From NCBI GenBank assembly GCA_023410575.1, contig JAEYPP010000016.1:186001-250000 (forward strand): a stretch of DNA of 64,000 bases, written 5' to 3'. The stretch comes from Bacillota bacterium (GTDB lineage: Bacteria > Bacillota > Clostridia > Lachnospirales > Lachnospiraceae). Under the pieces are notes generated by a model. It was not told the DNA's origin and ran no database searches. It saw nothing but the letters and a program-made list of their open reading frames with translations. The translations under genes were made by a program, and so were the position numbers. Below, one piece after another: positions 27,099 to 35,618 of the stretch (the first letter of the stretch is position 1; each line of letters begins with the position of its first letter).

Positions 27099-28382
27099 AT
27101 GAGGAGAATAGCAAAAGCGATAATATTGCTTATGCTTTTTTTATTTTTAATTGGTATCGCAAGTTGCGGACAAAAAGTATATGAGGATTCAGAGCAAGTA
27201 TTTGCAGAAATTACACCGACACAATTTTTACAACCGTCTATTCCAATCTTAAAACCTTTCGCTATATCAACTCCAACTCCCACACTAACTATATCTATAT
27301 CGCCAACACCAACTATATCGCCAACACCAACTATAACACCGACACCAATACTTTCCGAAGTGAAGCTAATGGCTGTAGGGGATAACCTTATACATAAAAA
27401 AGTGATACAAAGTGGACTACAGGACGATGGAACTTATAACTATGATCATTTATTTAATAATTTAGCAACAGAATTTGAACAAGCAGATCTTGCTATTATT
27501 AATCAAGAAACAATCTTTGGAACCAAAGAGATGGGATATTCTGGATATCCTAGATTTAACTCACCAACTCAAGTAGGGGATGCTGTACGCAAGGCAGGTT
27601 TTGATGTTGTATTACATGCAACGAATCATGTCATGGATATGGGTATTGAAGGACTTAAGAATACACTTTCCTATTGGAGCGACTACCCTGAAATTACGGT
27701 AGTAGGTATACATGACTCTCTTGAGAGTAATCAGATTATCTCAGTAGTCGAAAAAAATGGCATACGTATTGCAATGTTAAATTGTACGTATGGAACCAAT
27801 GGAATTCCAATTCCTAACAATAAATTATTTATGATTAATGCATTTGATGAAAAGCTTTTGAAACGTGATATTAAAAAAGCAAAGGAGTTAGCTGATTTTG
27901 TTATTGTATTCCCACATTGGGGTGCAGAATATGTATACAAGCAAAATAAATTTCAAGAAAAGTGGACAAGTTTTTTTGCAGAACAGGGAGTTGACTTAGT
28001 CATTGGAACCCATCCTCATGTTTTACAGCCAGTGGAGTGGGTTATAAGTTCAACTGGCCATAAGATGTTAGTATATTATTCCCTGGGTAATTACGTCTCT
28101 ACGATGGACTATACTGACCGAATGCTTGGAGGAATTGCAAATGTATCAATTATGAAGGATCAATCTGGGACTTACATTAATACAGCCTCTTTAACACCAA
28201 TCGTTACACACTATGAACGTGGAGTGGATAGTCATTTAAGTGTATATAAATTATCGGATTACAGCGAGCAAATGGCAAAGAAGCATTACATTTTAAAAAA
28301 TTACCGAGGAAAGGATTTTTCCATTGCAAGACTGAATGAACTGGCAGATGATATAGTAGGAGATTTTCTAACGAAGAATTAG
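27099..28382 (+). CDS. CapA-family lipoprotein (poly-gamma-glutamate/metallophosphatase-like)
   Basis: 427 residues. The signal peptide ends in a lipobox-like 'GIASC' with Cys at about residue 24. A Thr-Pro-rich spacer of repeated 'SPTPTI' units (about 65-85) follows. The catalytic domain (about 90-400) has the CapA/metallophosphatase pattern: 'LMAVGDNLIHKKV', 'NQETIFG', 'HATNHVMDMG', 'FPHWGAEY' and 'GTHPHVLQPVEW'. CapA homologues take part in capsule or cell-wall polymer handling. The upstream frame to 27036 overlaps the promoter, so the ATG at 27099 with GGAGGAGAGG is chosen. No capBC genes are near, so a poly-glutamate role is not shown. Confidence 0.85.
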   Translation: MRRIAKAIILLMLFLFLIGIASCGQKVYEDSEQVFAEITPTQFLQPSIPILKPFAISTPTPTLTISISPTPTISPTPTITPTPILSEVKLMAVGDNLIHKKVIQSGLQDDGTYNYDHLFNNLATEFEQADLAIINQETIFGTKEMGYSGYPRFNSPTQVGDAVRKAGFDVVLHATNHVMDMGIEGLKNTLSYWSDYPEITVVGIHDSLESNQIISVVEKNGIRIAMLNCTYGTNGIPIPNNKLFMINAFDEKLLKRDIKKAKELADFVIVFPHWGAEYVYKQNKFQEKWTSFFAEQGVDLVIGTHPHVLQPVEWVISSTGHKMLVYYSLGNYVSTMDYTDRMLGGIANVSIMKDQSGTYINTASLTPIVTHYERGVDSHLSVYKLSDYSEQMAKKHYILKNYRGKDFSIARLNELADDIVGDFLTKN

Positions 28383-28413
28383 GCTACAATGTTCGATAAT
28401 AAATTAACGATTG

Positions 28414-28479
28414 TTGTATTTTGATCTATATTCGGTATAATTAATTCTGCATGACATCGATCCGCATTAATGCGTATCG
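28414..28479 (+). promoter_or_regulatory. Promoter and downstream palindrome of the GltD-like operon
   Basis: TTGTAT (28414-28419), 16-bp spacer, TATAAT (28436-28441). An imperfect palindrome at 28458-28479 (CGAT-C-CGCA, TTAA, TGCG-T-ATCG) follows in the leader. It may be an operator or an RNA hairpin. Confidence 0.5.
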
Positions 28480-28505
28480 GACAACTTGAGAGGAGACATA
28501 TTAAC

Positions 28506-29741
28506 ATGGCTGATCATGTAGTATATGAAGCAAAACGTTGTTTAAATTGTAAAAAACCATTATGTATGACTGGTTGCCCAATCAGTACACCAATCCCAAC
28601 AATGATTCAAGAACTCTTAAATGGTGGTATTTCCAAGGCAGGAGAGATGTTATTTAATAATAATCCGTTGTCTATGGTTTGTTCCCTTGTTTGCGACCAT
28701 GAAAAACAGTGTGAAGGTCATTGTATTCTTGGGAAAAAGGGGATGCCGGTGCATATCAGTAGTATTGAGAATTATATATCTACAACTTATTTTGACCAGA
28801 TGGTGCTTAAACGTGAAGAAAGAAAGCATAAACGTGCTGCAGTTATCGGTTCAGGACCAGCTGGACTTACAATCTCGATTATATTAGCTAAGAAAGGATA
28901 TGATGTAACAGTCTTTGAAACAAGGGAAAAAATTGGCGGTGTTTTACGTTATGGTATCCCAGAATTTCGATTGCCAAAAACAATACTTGATAATTATAAG
29001 AAGAAAATGTTAGACTTAGGTATAAAGATTCGTCCCAATACTACAATAGGTGGAGCAATCGGTATTGATGACTTATTTCGAGATGGATATTTAGCAGTAT
29101 TTATCGGTACTGGTGTATGGAGACCAAATACGCTTCGATTGAAAGGTGAAACACTTGGTAATGTTCATTACGCAATTGATTATCTTGTAAATCCTGACTC
29201 TTATGACTTAGGTAAATCACTTGCTGTTATTGGTGCAGGTAATTCCGCAATGGATGTTGCTAGAACAGCACTTCGAAAAGGGGTAAGGGAAGTTACCGTT
29301 TATTCTCACAGTGACACGATTCGTGCGAGTTTGAATGAGGTAGAATATGCGAAAATAGATGGCGTAAGATTTGAAACATGTAAATCAAGCGTTGAGTTAA
29401 CAGAAAAAGGACCTATTATGCAAAATGTAACTTGGACAGAGGATGGTACTATGGTTCCTGAGCCAAATAGTGCTAAACTTTATCCGGCAGAATCTATTAT
29501 TATAGCGATTAGTCAAGGGCCAAAGGATAAGATTGTTTCAACAACGAAAGGGATTAATGTAAATAATAAAGGTTTGATTGTGACAAGTGAAACAGGAGAA
29601 ACTTCCCGTCCAGGTATTTTTGCCTCAGGTGATGTGGTAAATGGCGCCAAAACCGTAGTTGAAGCGGTACATTACTCTAAGTTAGTAGCTGATGCAATGG
29701 ACAAGTATATGCAAACGATATCAATAGAAGATACAAATTAA
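28506..29741 (+). CDS. NAD(P)-dependent Fe-S oxidoreductase, glutamate synthase small subunit-like
   Basis: 411 residues. The N-terminal domain has two groups of cysteines, 'CLNCKKPLCMTGCP' and 'CSLVCDHEKQCEGHC', fitting two [4Fe-4S] clusters as in GltD and dihydropyrimidine dehydrogenase. The FAD-binding motif 'IGSGPAGLT' (about 117-125) and NAD(P)-binding motif 'VIGAGNSAMDVAR' (about 242-254) follow, and 'GIFASGDVVNGAKTVVEAV' near the C-terminus is typical. No glutamate synthase large subunit is in the window, so it may act with another partner. The GAGGAGA site fixes the ATG at 28506. The next gene begins 15 bp later, so they are co-transcribed. Confidence 0.85.
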   Translation: MADHVVYEAKRCLNCKKPLCMTGCPISTPIPTMIQELLNGGISKAGEMLFNNNPLSMVCSLVCDHEKQCEGHCILGKKGMPVHISSIENYISTTYFDQMVLKREERKHKRAAVIGSGPAGLTISIILAKKGYDVTVFETREKIGGVLRYGIPEFRLPKTILDNYKKKMLDLGIKIRPNTTIGGAIGIDDLFRDGYLAVFIGTGVWRPNTLRLKGETLGNVHYAIDYLVNPDSYDLGKSLAVIGAGNSAMDVARTALRKGVREVTVYSHSDTIRASLNEVEYAKIDGVRFETCKSSVELTEKGPIMQNVTWTEDGTMVPEPNSAKLYPAESIIIAISQGPKDKIVSTTKGINVNNKGLIVTSETGETSRPGIFASGDVVNGAKTVVEAVHYSKLVADAMDKYMQTISIEDTN

Positions 29742-29756
29742 AAGGGAGGTACTAAG

Positions 29757-30383
29757 ATGTTAGAAGTAAACCATGGATGTGTTATGAATATGGATAATGC
29801 AATTAGGGGTGCACGAAATCCTATGAATAGCTGGGCTAAAATGGATAGCTACTACGATGAAAATCATAACTATATACTCGGTGAAAATGATTTATCATTA
29901 GCAAAGAGATTATGCCAGGCAGGAAGTGATCATCGTAAATTTATCCGACAGATTATGGTGAGTGTCGATATTACGGCACCTCTTTACTGGTGGAAGGAAT
30001 ATGATACGTATAAAGTAGCGACAGTAGCTAACTCGACAAGCACGATGCATAAAATTCATAGTAAACCATTTGAGTTAAGTGACTTTAGTCATGACCATAT
30101 GACATCTGAGTCTTTAGTACAGTTTGAAAAGTTCATTGAATACCTAGAGAGCGTCCGCATAAAATATAATGAATCAAAGGATAAATCGCTTTGGTATGAT
30201 TTGATTCAGTTATTACCTTCTAGCTATAATCAGATGCGTACTTGTACCTTAAATTATGAAACATTAGGAAACATTTATCATGCTAGAAAGAATCATAAGC
30301 TCGCAGAATGGCATACGTTATGTGACTGGATCAAGACATTACCGTATGCGAAGGAAATGATTATTATCAATTCAGAGGACTAG
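29757..30383 (+). CDS. Conserved hypothetical protein, distantly ThyX-like
   Basis: 208 residues, soluble, no signal or membrane segment. The central stretch 'VSVDITAPLYWWKEYDTYK' followed by 'VANSTSTMHKI' can be laid over the flavin-dependent thymidylate synthase (ThyX) region in which a 'v.i.aP' strand leads into the RHRx7S motif. Here the RHR residues are absent. The C-terminal 'LPSSYNQMRTCTLNYETLGNIYHARKNHKLAEWHTLC' also resembles the end of ThyX ('LP', 'nlrsl', 'R'). It therefore looks like a ThyX-fold relative without the known catalytic motif; I do not assign a reaction. It is 15 bp downstream of the GltD-like reductase and a terminator follows, so the two form an operon. Confidence 0.6.
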   Translation: MLEVNHGCVMNMDNAIRGARNPMNSWAKMDSYYDENHNYILGENDLSLAKRLCQAGSDHRKFIRQIMVSVDITAPLYWWKEYDTYKVATVANSTSTMHKIHSKPFELSDFSHDHMTSESLVQFEKFIEYLESVRIKYNESKDKSLWYDLIQLLPSSYNQMRTCTLNYETLGNIYHARKNHKLAEWHTLCDWIKTLPYAKEMIIINSED

Positions 30384-30446
30384 AGTCTGTGAATCAAAGT
30401 AACATTTTGTGGATAGATTAAGTTGATTGTTAAACATTTGGTGAAT

Positions 30447-30492
30447 AAATCGTTAGAAGGAAGAGGAATCACTTTTCTTCTAACGATTTTTA
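30447..30492 (+). terminator. Terminator of the GltD-like operon
   Basis: A perfect 13-bp stem (AAATCGTTAGAAG at 30447-30459 with 30477-30489) is followed by TTTTTAT. Confidence 0.9.
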
Positions 30493-30553
30493 TCAATTCA
30501 AATCAGAGAAAATGTCATAAAATATGCTAATTATTCCTTTTTATATAAAATCA

Positions 30554-30582
30554 TTGACTAGTATTTGACAAAGTCTTATAAT
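30554..30582 (+). promoter_or_regulatory. serC-serA promoter
   Basis: TTGACT (30554-30559), 17-bp spacer, TATAAT (30577-30582). The start site would be near 30589. Confidence 0.8.
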
Positions 30583-30592
30583 GTAGTGTATT

Positions 30593-30620
30593 AAAGCGCC
30601 ATAGTGTAATAAGGCGCTTT
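30593..30620 (+). promoter_or_regulatory. Hairpin at the 5' end of the serC leader
   Basis: A perfect 8-bp stem (AAAGCGCC with GGCGCTTT) and 12-nt loop lie within a few nucleotides of the predicted transcription start. There is no T run after it, so it is not a terminator. It may stabilise the message or bind a regulator. Confidence 0.55.
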
Positions 30621-30660
30621 GGTAAGATAATGAATATGGAAGAATTAAGGAGGATTTAAA

Positions 30661-31743
30661 ATGGGAAGAGTTTATAATTTTTCGGCAGGACCAGCGATGT
30701 TACCTGTAGAGGTATTGAAGGAAGCAGCAGATGAAATGCTTGATTATAACGGTACAGGTATGTCCGTAATGGAGATGAGCCATCGATCTAAGGCTTATGA
30801 ACAAATTATTCAAACAGCAGAAAAAGATTTACGTGAATTAATGAACATTCCTGATAACTACAAAGTATTATTCTTACAAGGTGGTGCTTCTTCTCAATTC
30901 GCGATGATACCTATGAACTTGATGAAGAATAAAGTTGCCGACTATATTATTACTGGACAATGGGCTAAAAAAGCTTACCAAGAGGCACAGATTTATGGAA
31001 AGGCTAATGCAATTGCTTCTTCCGCTGATAAGACATTCTCTTATATTCCAGACTGTTCTGATCTTCCAATTAGTGAGGATGCAGATTATGTGTACATATG
31101 TGAAAACAATACTATTTATGGAACTAAATATAAGACATTACCAAATACAAAGGGTAAAACATTAGTTGCGGATGTTTCCTCCTGCTTCTTATCCGAGCCA
31201 GTGGATGTTTCAAAATATGGTGTTATCTATGGTGGTGTTCAAAAAAACATCGGACCTGCAGGTGTTGTTATTGTAATTATTCGTGAAGATTTAATTACCG
31301 AAGACACACTTCCAGGTACACCAACAATGTTTAAATATAAAATTCATGATGATAATCAATCTCTTTATAATACACCACCAGCATATGGTATCTATATCTG
31401 CGGCAAAGTATTCAAGTGGATCAAGAAGATGGGTGGCCTTCAGGCAATGAAGGAACATAATGAGAAGAAAGCTAAAATCTTGTATGATTTCTTAGATCAA
31501 AGCAAATTATTTAAAGGTACTGTAAGAAAAGAAGATCGTTCTTTAATGAACGTACCTTTTGTAACTGGTAACGAAGAGTTAGATGCTAAATTTGTTAAAG
31601 AAGCAAAAGCAGCTGGTTTAGAAAGCTTAAAAGGTCATAGATCTGTTGGCGGTATGAGAGCAAGTATCTATAATGCTATGCCAATTGAAGGTGTTGAAAA
31701 GCTTGTTGAATTCATGAAGGAATTTGAAGCTAAGAACGCATAA
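30661..31743 (+). CDS. serC: Phosphoserine aminotransferase
   Basis: 360 residues, class V aminotransferase. It begins 'RVYNFSAGPAMLP', diagnostic for SerC, and contains 'SHRSKAY', 'GGASSQFAMIPMN' and the PLP lysine region 'YGGVQKNIGPAG' (Lys at about residue 198). The C-terminus 'GHRSVGGMRASIYNAMP' binds the substrate phosphate. It converts 3-phosphohydroxypyruvate and glutamate to phosphoserine. A strong AAGGAGG site precedes the ATG. It is followed 22 bp later by serA, which makes its substrate. serB is not in the window. Confidence 0.96.
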   Translation: MGRVYNFSAGPAMLPVEVLKEAADEMLDYNGTGMSVMEMSHRSKAYEQIIQTAEKDLRELMNIPDNYKVLFLQGGASSQFAMIPMNLMKNKVADYIITGQWAKKAYQEAQIYGKANAIASSADKTFSYIPDCSDLPISEDADYVYICENNTIYGTKYKTLPNTKGKTLVADVSSCFLSEPVDVSKYGVIYGGVQKNIGPAGVVIVIIREDLITEDTLPGTPTMFKYKIHDDNQSLYNTPPAYGIYICGKVFKWIKKMGGLQAMKEHNEKKAKILYDFLDQSKLFKGTVRKEDRSLMNVPFVTGNEELDAKFVKEAKAAGLESLKGHRSVGGMRASIYNAMPIEGVEKLVEFMKEFEAKNA

Positions 31744-31765
31744 ATGCTTTGAAAGGAGAAAAGCC

Positions 31766-32926
31766 ATGATAAAATATAATTGTTTGAATCCGATTGCAGC
31801 AATCGGCTTGGACATATTTGATGAGAAGTATACAAAGGTTGATACTATGGATGAGGCAGATGCTGTCCTAGTTCGTAGTGCAGCAATGCATGATTTAGAG
31901 TTTTCTACAAATTTAAAAGCAATTGCAAGAGCAGGTGCAGGTGTTAATAACATTCCTCTTGATAAATGTGCTGAAAAAGGTATTGTTGTTTTTAATACAC
32001 CAGGCGCGAATGCAAACGGTGTAAAAGAATTAGTTATAGCAGGTATGCTTTTAGCATCAAGAGATATCGTTGGTGGTATTAACTGGGTAAAAACAGTAGC
32101 GGATGATGAAGCAGTTGCAAAACTTGTTGAAAAAGGTAAAGCTAAATTTGCTGGAAAAGAGATTGAAGGTAAAAAACTTGGTGTAATCGGTCTTGGGGCA
32201 ATTGGTGTATTAGTTGCGAATGCAGCAAAACGTCTTGGAATGGAAGTTTACGGATGTGACCCATATATCTCCGTTGAACATGCATGGAATCTATCTCGAG
32301 AAATAAAGTATGTAAAGACAAGAGAAGAAATCTTTAGAGAGTGTGATTTTATTACCGTTCATGTTCCATTGCTTGATGATACAAAGAAAATGATTAATAA
32401 AGATACAATTGCAATCATGAAGGATGGAGTTGTTATTCTTAACTTTGCTCGTGATCTATTGGTAGATGACGATGCAATGGAGGAAGCATTAAAATCAGGT
32501 AAAGTTGCAAAATATGTAACAGATTTCCCTAATGAAAAAACAGCTGGAATGGAAGGTGTTATTGCAATTCCTCATCTTGGTGCATCCACAGAAGAATCCG
32601 AAGATAACTGTGCAAAGATGGCAGTAAAGGAAATTAAGGACTATATTGAAAATGGTAATATTACAAATTCAGTTAACTACCCAAGTTTAGATGCTGGTGT
32701 TTGCCAGACTAAGGCACGTATTACGATTTGTCATAAGAATAAACCTAATATGCTTACACAATTTACAAAGGTATTTTCATCTGATAATATCAATATTGAA
32801 AATATGGCAAATAAGAGTAAGGGTGATTTTGCTTATACAGTACTAGATATTTGTGAGGATGCTCAGGATCGATTTGTAAAAGAATTAGAAGCAATCGATG
32901 GAGTATTAAAAGTTCGCGTTCTCTAG
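31766..32926 (+). CDS. serA: D-3-phosphoglycerate dehydrogenase
   Basis: 386 residues, the short form with an ACT domain. The NAD-binding motif 'GKKLGVIGLGAIGVLVANAA' is at about 143-162; 'RAGAGVNNIPLD', 'FARDLLVDDDAM' and 'IPHLGASTEESEDN' (with the catalytic His) are present. The C-terminal ACT domain (about 315-386, 'NKPNMLTQFTKVFS') is where serine feedback usually acts. It performs the first committed step of serine synthesis. The AAAGGAG site fixes the ATG at 31766; an upstream in-frame start at 31724 would overlap serC. Confidence 0.95.
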   Translation: MIKYNCLNPIAAIGLDIFDEKYTKVDTMDEADAVLVRSAAMHDLEFSTNLKAIARAGAGVNNIPLDKCAEKGIVVFNTPGANANGVKELVIAGMLLASRDIVGGINWVKTVADDEAVAKLVEKGKAKFAGKEIEGKKLGVIGLGAIGVLVANAAKRLGMEVYGCDPYISVEHAWNLSREIKYVKTREEIFRECDFITVHVPLLDDTKKMINKDTIAIMKDGVVILNFARDLLVDDDAMEEALKSGKVAKYVTDFPNEKTAGMEGVIAIPHLGASTEESEDNCAKMAVKEIKDYIENGNITNSVNYPSLDAGVCQTKARITICHKNKPNMLTQFTKVFSSDNINIENMANKSKGDFAYTVLDICEDAQDRFVKELEAIDGVLKVRVL

Positions 32927-32936
32927 TTACATAACG

Positions 32937-32960
32937 ATAGACAGTCTTTATTGTCTATTG
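32937..32960 (+). other. Short hairpin between serA and xpt
   Basis: ATAGACA and TGTCTAT flank an 8-nt loop. There is no strong T run, so it is at most a weak terminator or processing site. Confidence 0.4.
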
Positions 32961-32991
32961 GCTATACAAAAGCACAAGAAAGGGAATTCAT

Positions 32992-33573
32992 ATGCAACTG
33001 TTAAAAGACAGAATTAGAAAAGACGGTACAGTAAAAGCAGGTAATGTACTTAAAGTTGATTCTTTCTTAAACCACCAAATGGATATTGAGCTATACAATG
33101 AGATTGGTAAGGAATTCAAGCGTTTGTTTGAAAAAGAACAGATCAATAAGATACTAACAATTGAGGCATCTGGCATAGGGATTGCATGCATCGTAGCACA
33201 ATACTTTCATGTTCCAGTAGTCTTTGCGAAAAAAGCACAGAGTATCAATATTGATGGTGATGTTTATTCCACAAAGATTGAATCATTTACCCATAAGAAA
33301 ACATATGATGTAATTGTATCGAAGAAATTTCTAAGTCCAAATGATAAAGTTTTAATCATTGATGATTTTTTAGCAAATGGTTGCGCCTTAGTTGGATTAA
33401 TTGATTTAGCTATTAGTGCAGGTGCGAGTGTTCAAGGTATCGGAATTGTGATCGAAAAAGGATTTCAATCTGGTGGCGAGATCATTCGTGAGATGGGAAT
33501 TCATCTTGAATCACTTGCAATTATCGAAAGCATGAATGCAGAGGACGGAACAATTGTTTTCCGTGAAGATTAG
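32992..33573 (+). CDS. xpt: Xanthine phosphoribosyltransferase
   Basis: 193 residues, the usual length. The N-terminus 'MQLLKDRIRKDGTV' and 'VLKVDSFLNHQMD' are typical of Xpt, as is 'TIEASGIGIA'. The PRPP-binding region is 'VLIIDDFLANGCALVGLI' (about 122-139). It converts xanthine and PRPP to XMP for purine salvage. AAAGGGA precedes the ATG. The 65-bp gap after serA has no purine-riboswitch motif, which often controls this gene in other Firmicutes. Ends at a strong terminator. Confidence 0.93.
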   Translation: MQLLKDRIRKDGTVKAGNVLKVDSFLNHQMDIELYNEIGKEFKRLFEKEQINKILTIEASGIGIACIVAQYFHVPVVFAKKAQSINIDGDVYSTKIESFTHKKTYDVIVSKKFLSPNDKVLIIDDFLANGCALVGLIDLAISAGASVQGIGIVIEKGFQSGGEIIREMGIHLESLAIIESMNAEDGTIVFRED

Positions 33574-33579
33574 ATAATC

Positions 33580-33630
33580 AGACGGTTACACTGTGTGTGG
33601 AAATGCGCAGTGTAACCGTCTCTTATTTTA
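33580..33630 (+). terminator. Terminator of xpt
   Basis: A 14-bp perfect stem (33580-33593 with 33608-33621, AGACGGTTACACTG) is followed by CTTATTTTAT. Confidence 0.85.
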
Positions 33631-33636
33631 TATGGG

Positions 33637-33704
33637 GCTGTCGAACTAAGGGCAGTATGAATAAAGAATGAAGGCGATGGTATATTTTCGCCCTTCATTC
33701 TTTT
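33637..33704. repeat. Intergenic palindrome, shortened family copy 4
   Basis: Contains the outer arm GCTGTCGAACTAAGGGCAG and the hairpin AAAGAATGAAGGCGA (33663-33677) with TCGCCCTTCATTCTTTT (33688-33704), but the core is deleted. The stretch TAAGGGCAGTATGAATAAAG at 33648-33667 recurs exactly at 60503-60522. Confidence 0.8.
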
Positions 33705-33806
33705 ATGTCACACTTTAATTAAGTGATAAAAAATTACTTAAAAGACATATATTTTAGGAAATTAGTACAATATTGTAATAAGATAAAACATTGAGGGTTA
33801 TATTTT

Positions 33807-35618
33807 ATGAAATGCATTTTCCAGTATTTAAAACCATATTATTTTAGAATGTTAGGTGGGTTAATAATTAAGATTCTTGGGACACTCGCTGATCTAGGAT
33901 TACCTTGGGTATTAGCTTATATTCTTGATGATGTTATTTTACACGGTAATATTCTTTACGTTGTTGTATGGGGATGTATCATGTTTTTATTAGCCTTTAT
34001 AGCGAGAATATTTAACATAATCGCAAATCGTATGGCATCCAAGGTTGCTAGAGATACAACAAAAAGATTAAGACATGATTCTTTTGAAAAAATCTGTTAC
34101 TTATCTGGAGCACAAGTAGATCAGTTTACGATACCGTCATTAATATCTAGAATTACATCAGATTCTTATAATATTCATCTAATGATAGGTATGATGCAAC
34201 GTTTTGGAGTACGAGCTCCCATTATATTAATCGGAGGTATCGTACTTACATCAACACTCGATTGGGCATTGACACTCGTATTAGTAGCAACATTGCCTTT
34301 ATTAGCACTAGTAATTTATTATGTCTCGAAAAAAGGAATCCCAATGTATACTGCAACGCAGCATAATATGGATGTTATGATACAAACGATTCGAGAAGCA
34401 ATTAGTGGAATCAGAGTAATAAAAGCATTATCGAAAACAGAGCATGAAAAAAAGCGTTTTTCACAAAATAGTGATGATGTTTCTAGAAGCGAGATGAGAG
34501 CTGGTATGGTAATGGCTCTTTCTAGCCCACTAATGAACTTATTGCTTAATGTTGGTCTGGCAGTAGTAGTTATTGTCGGTGCCTATCGTGTAAATGCAGG
34601 ACAGATGCAACCAGGTAAAATTATTGCATTTTTATCCTATTTTACGATGATTTTGAATGCTATGATGATGATGAATCGTCTCTTTGTTGTCTATTCAAAG
34701 GCAGGGGCTTCAGCTAAACGTATAAGAGAATTGTTAGAGACAGAGAAAGATTTAATTATTGAGCAGGATATTGTAAAAGACTTTGTTTCCAGCCGAGAAA
34801 TTATAAGTAAGAACATGTCAGAACATGAAACTACAGGGCAGGAGGTTTCCGATAATTTAACACAAGACATTTATCAATCAACTTACTTTATTGAATTTAA
34901 TAATGTATCATTTTCCTATTCTAAGGAAGAGGATAAATACTGTATAAAAGACGTTTCCTTCCAATTAAAAAAAGGAGAGTCTCTTGGGATCATCGGTTCA
35001 ACTGGTAGTGGAAAAACGACAATCGTTAATCTATTGATGAGATTTTATGATGTTAATTGCGGATCAATAAAGATTGGTGGAAGAAGTATTAAAACATATC
35101 CTTTAGAAACATTACGTGGAATGTTTGGCACAGTATTTCAAAATGATGTGATTTTTGCCAAATCGCTTTATGAAAATATATCATTTGGGCGAGACCTATC
35201 AAAGGAGGAGGTAAAACAAGCTGCCAAAAGAGCATGCGCAGATGAATTTATACAAGAAAAGGAAGATACGTATGAATTTATTGCATCAGCTAAGGGAGCG
35301 AATTTAAGTGGGGGACAAAAACAGCGTATATTAATTGCACGAGCATTAGCGAACTATCCTCCAATTTTAATATTGGATGATTCCTCATCTGCCCTTGATT
35401 ATAGGACAGACGCTAAGTTAAGAGAGTATATAAGAAATGACTTTCCCGGTACTACTGTCATAACAATTGCACAAAGGGTCAGCTCAGTTATGCATATGGA
35501 TCGAGTTCTTGTGCTAGAAGATGGTGAAGCAATCGGATATGGTACACATGAAGAATTACTTGATAACTGTAGTATTTATCGTGAGATTTTTGAGTCACAG
35601 ATGGGAGGTGTTACGTAA
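33807..35618 (+). CDS. ABC exporter half-transporter, degenerate-ATPase subunit
   Basis: 603 residues. Six-helix transmembrane domain (about 1-310), then a nucleotide-binding domain. Walker A 'GSTGSGKTT' is at 397-405 and the signature 'LSGGQKQR' is canonical. However, the catalytic Glu after Walker B is Asp525 ('ILDDSSSALD') and the switch His is Gln556 ('IAQRVSS'). These are the marks of the non-catalytic half of heterodimeric multidrug-type exporters such as TM287/288 or BmrCD. A Ser/Glu-rich insertion of about 40 residues (about 320-360) precedes the ATPase domain. Its stop overlaps the next start (TAATG), so both halves are made together. Substrate unknown. Confidence 0.9.
   Translation: MKCIFQYLKPYYFRMLGGLIIKILGTLADLGLPWVLAYILDDVILHGNILYVVVWGCIMFLLAFIARIFNIIANRMASKVARDTTKRLRHDSFEKICYLSGAQVDQFTIPSLISRITSDSYNIHLMIGMMQRFGVRAPIILIGGIVLTSTLDWALTLVLVATLPLLALVIYYVSKKGIPMYTATQHNMDVMIQTIREAISGIRVIKALSKTEHEKKRFSQNSDDVSRSEMRAGMVMALSSPLMNLLLNVGLAVVVIVGAYRVNAGQMQPGKIIAFLSYFTMILNAMMMMNRLFVVYSKAGASAKRIRELLETEKDLIIEQDIVKDFVSSREIISKNMSEHETTGQEVSDNLTQDIYQSTYFIEFNNVSFSYSKEEDKYCIKDVSFQLKKGESLGIIGSTGSGKTTIVNLLMRFYDVNCGSIKIGGRSIKTYPLETLRGMFGTVFQNDVIFAKSLYENISFGRDLSKEEVKQAAKRACADEFIQEKEDTYEFIASAKGANLSGGQKQRILIARALANYPPILILDDSSSALDYRTDAKLREYIRNDFPGTTVITIAQRVSSVMHMDRVLVLEDGEAIGYGTHEELLDNCSIYREIFESQMGGVT

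Noticed and set aside
32927..32991. Purine riboswitch before xpt
   Set aside because: The 65-bp gap is too short and lacks the conserved loop motifs of the purine aptamer; only a weak ATAGACA/TGTCTAT hairpin is present.
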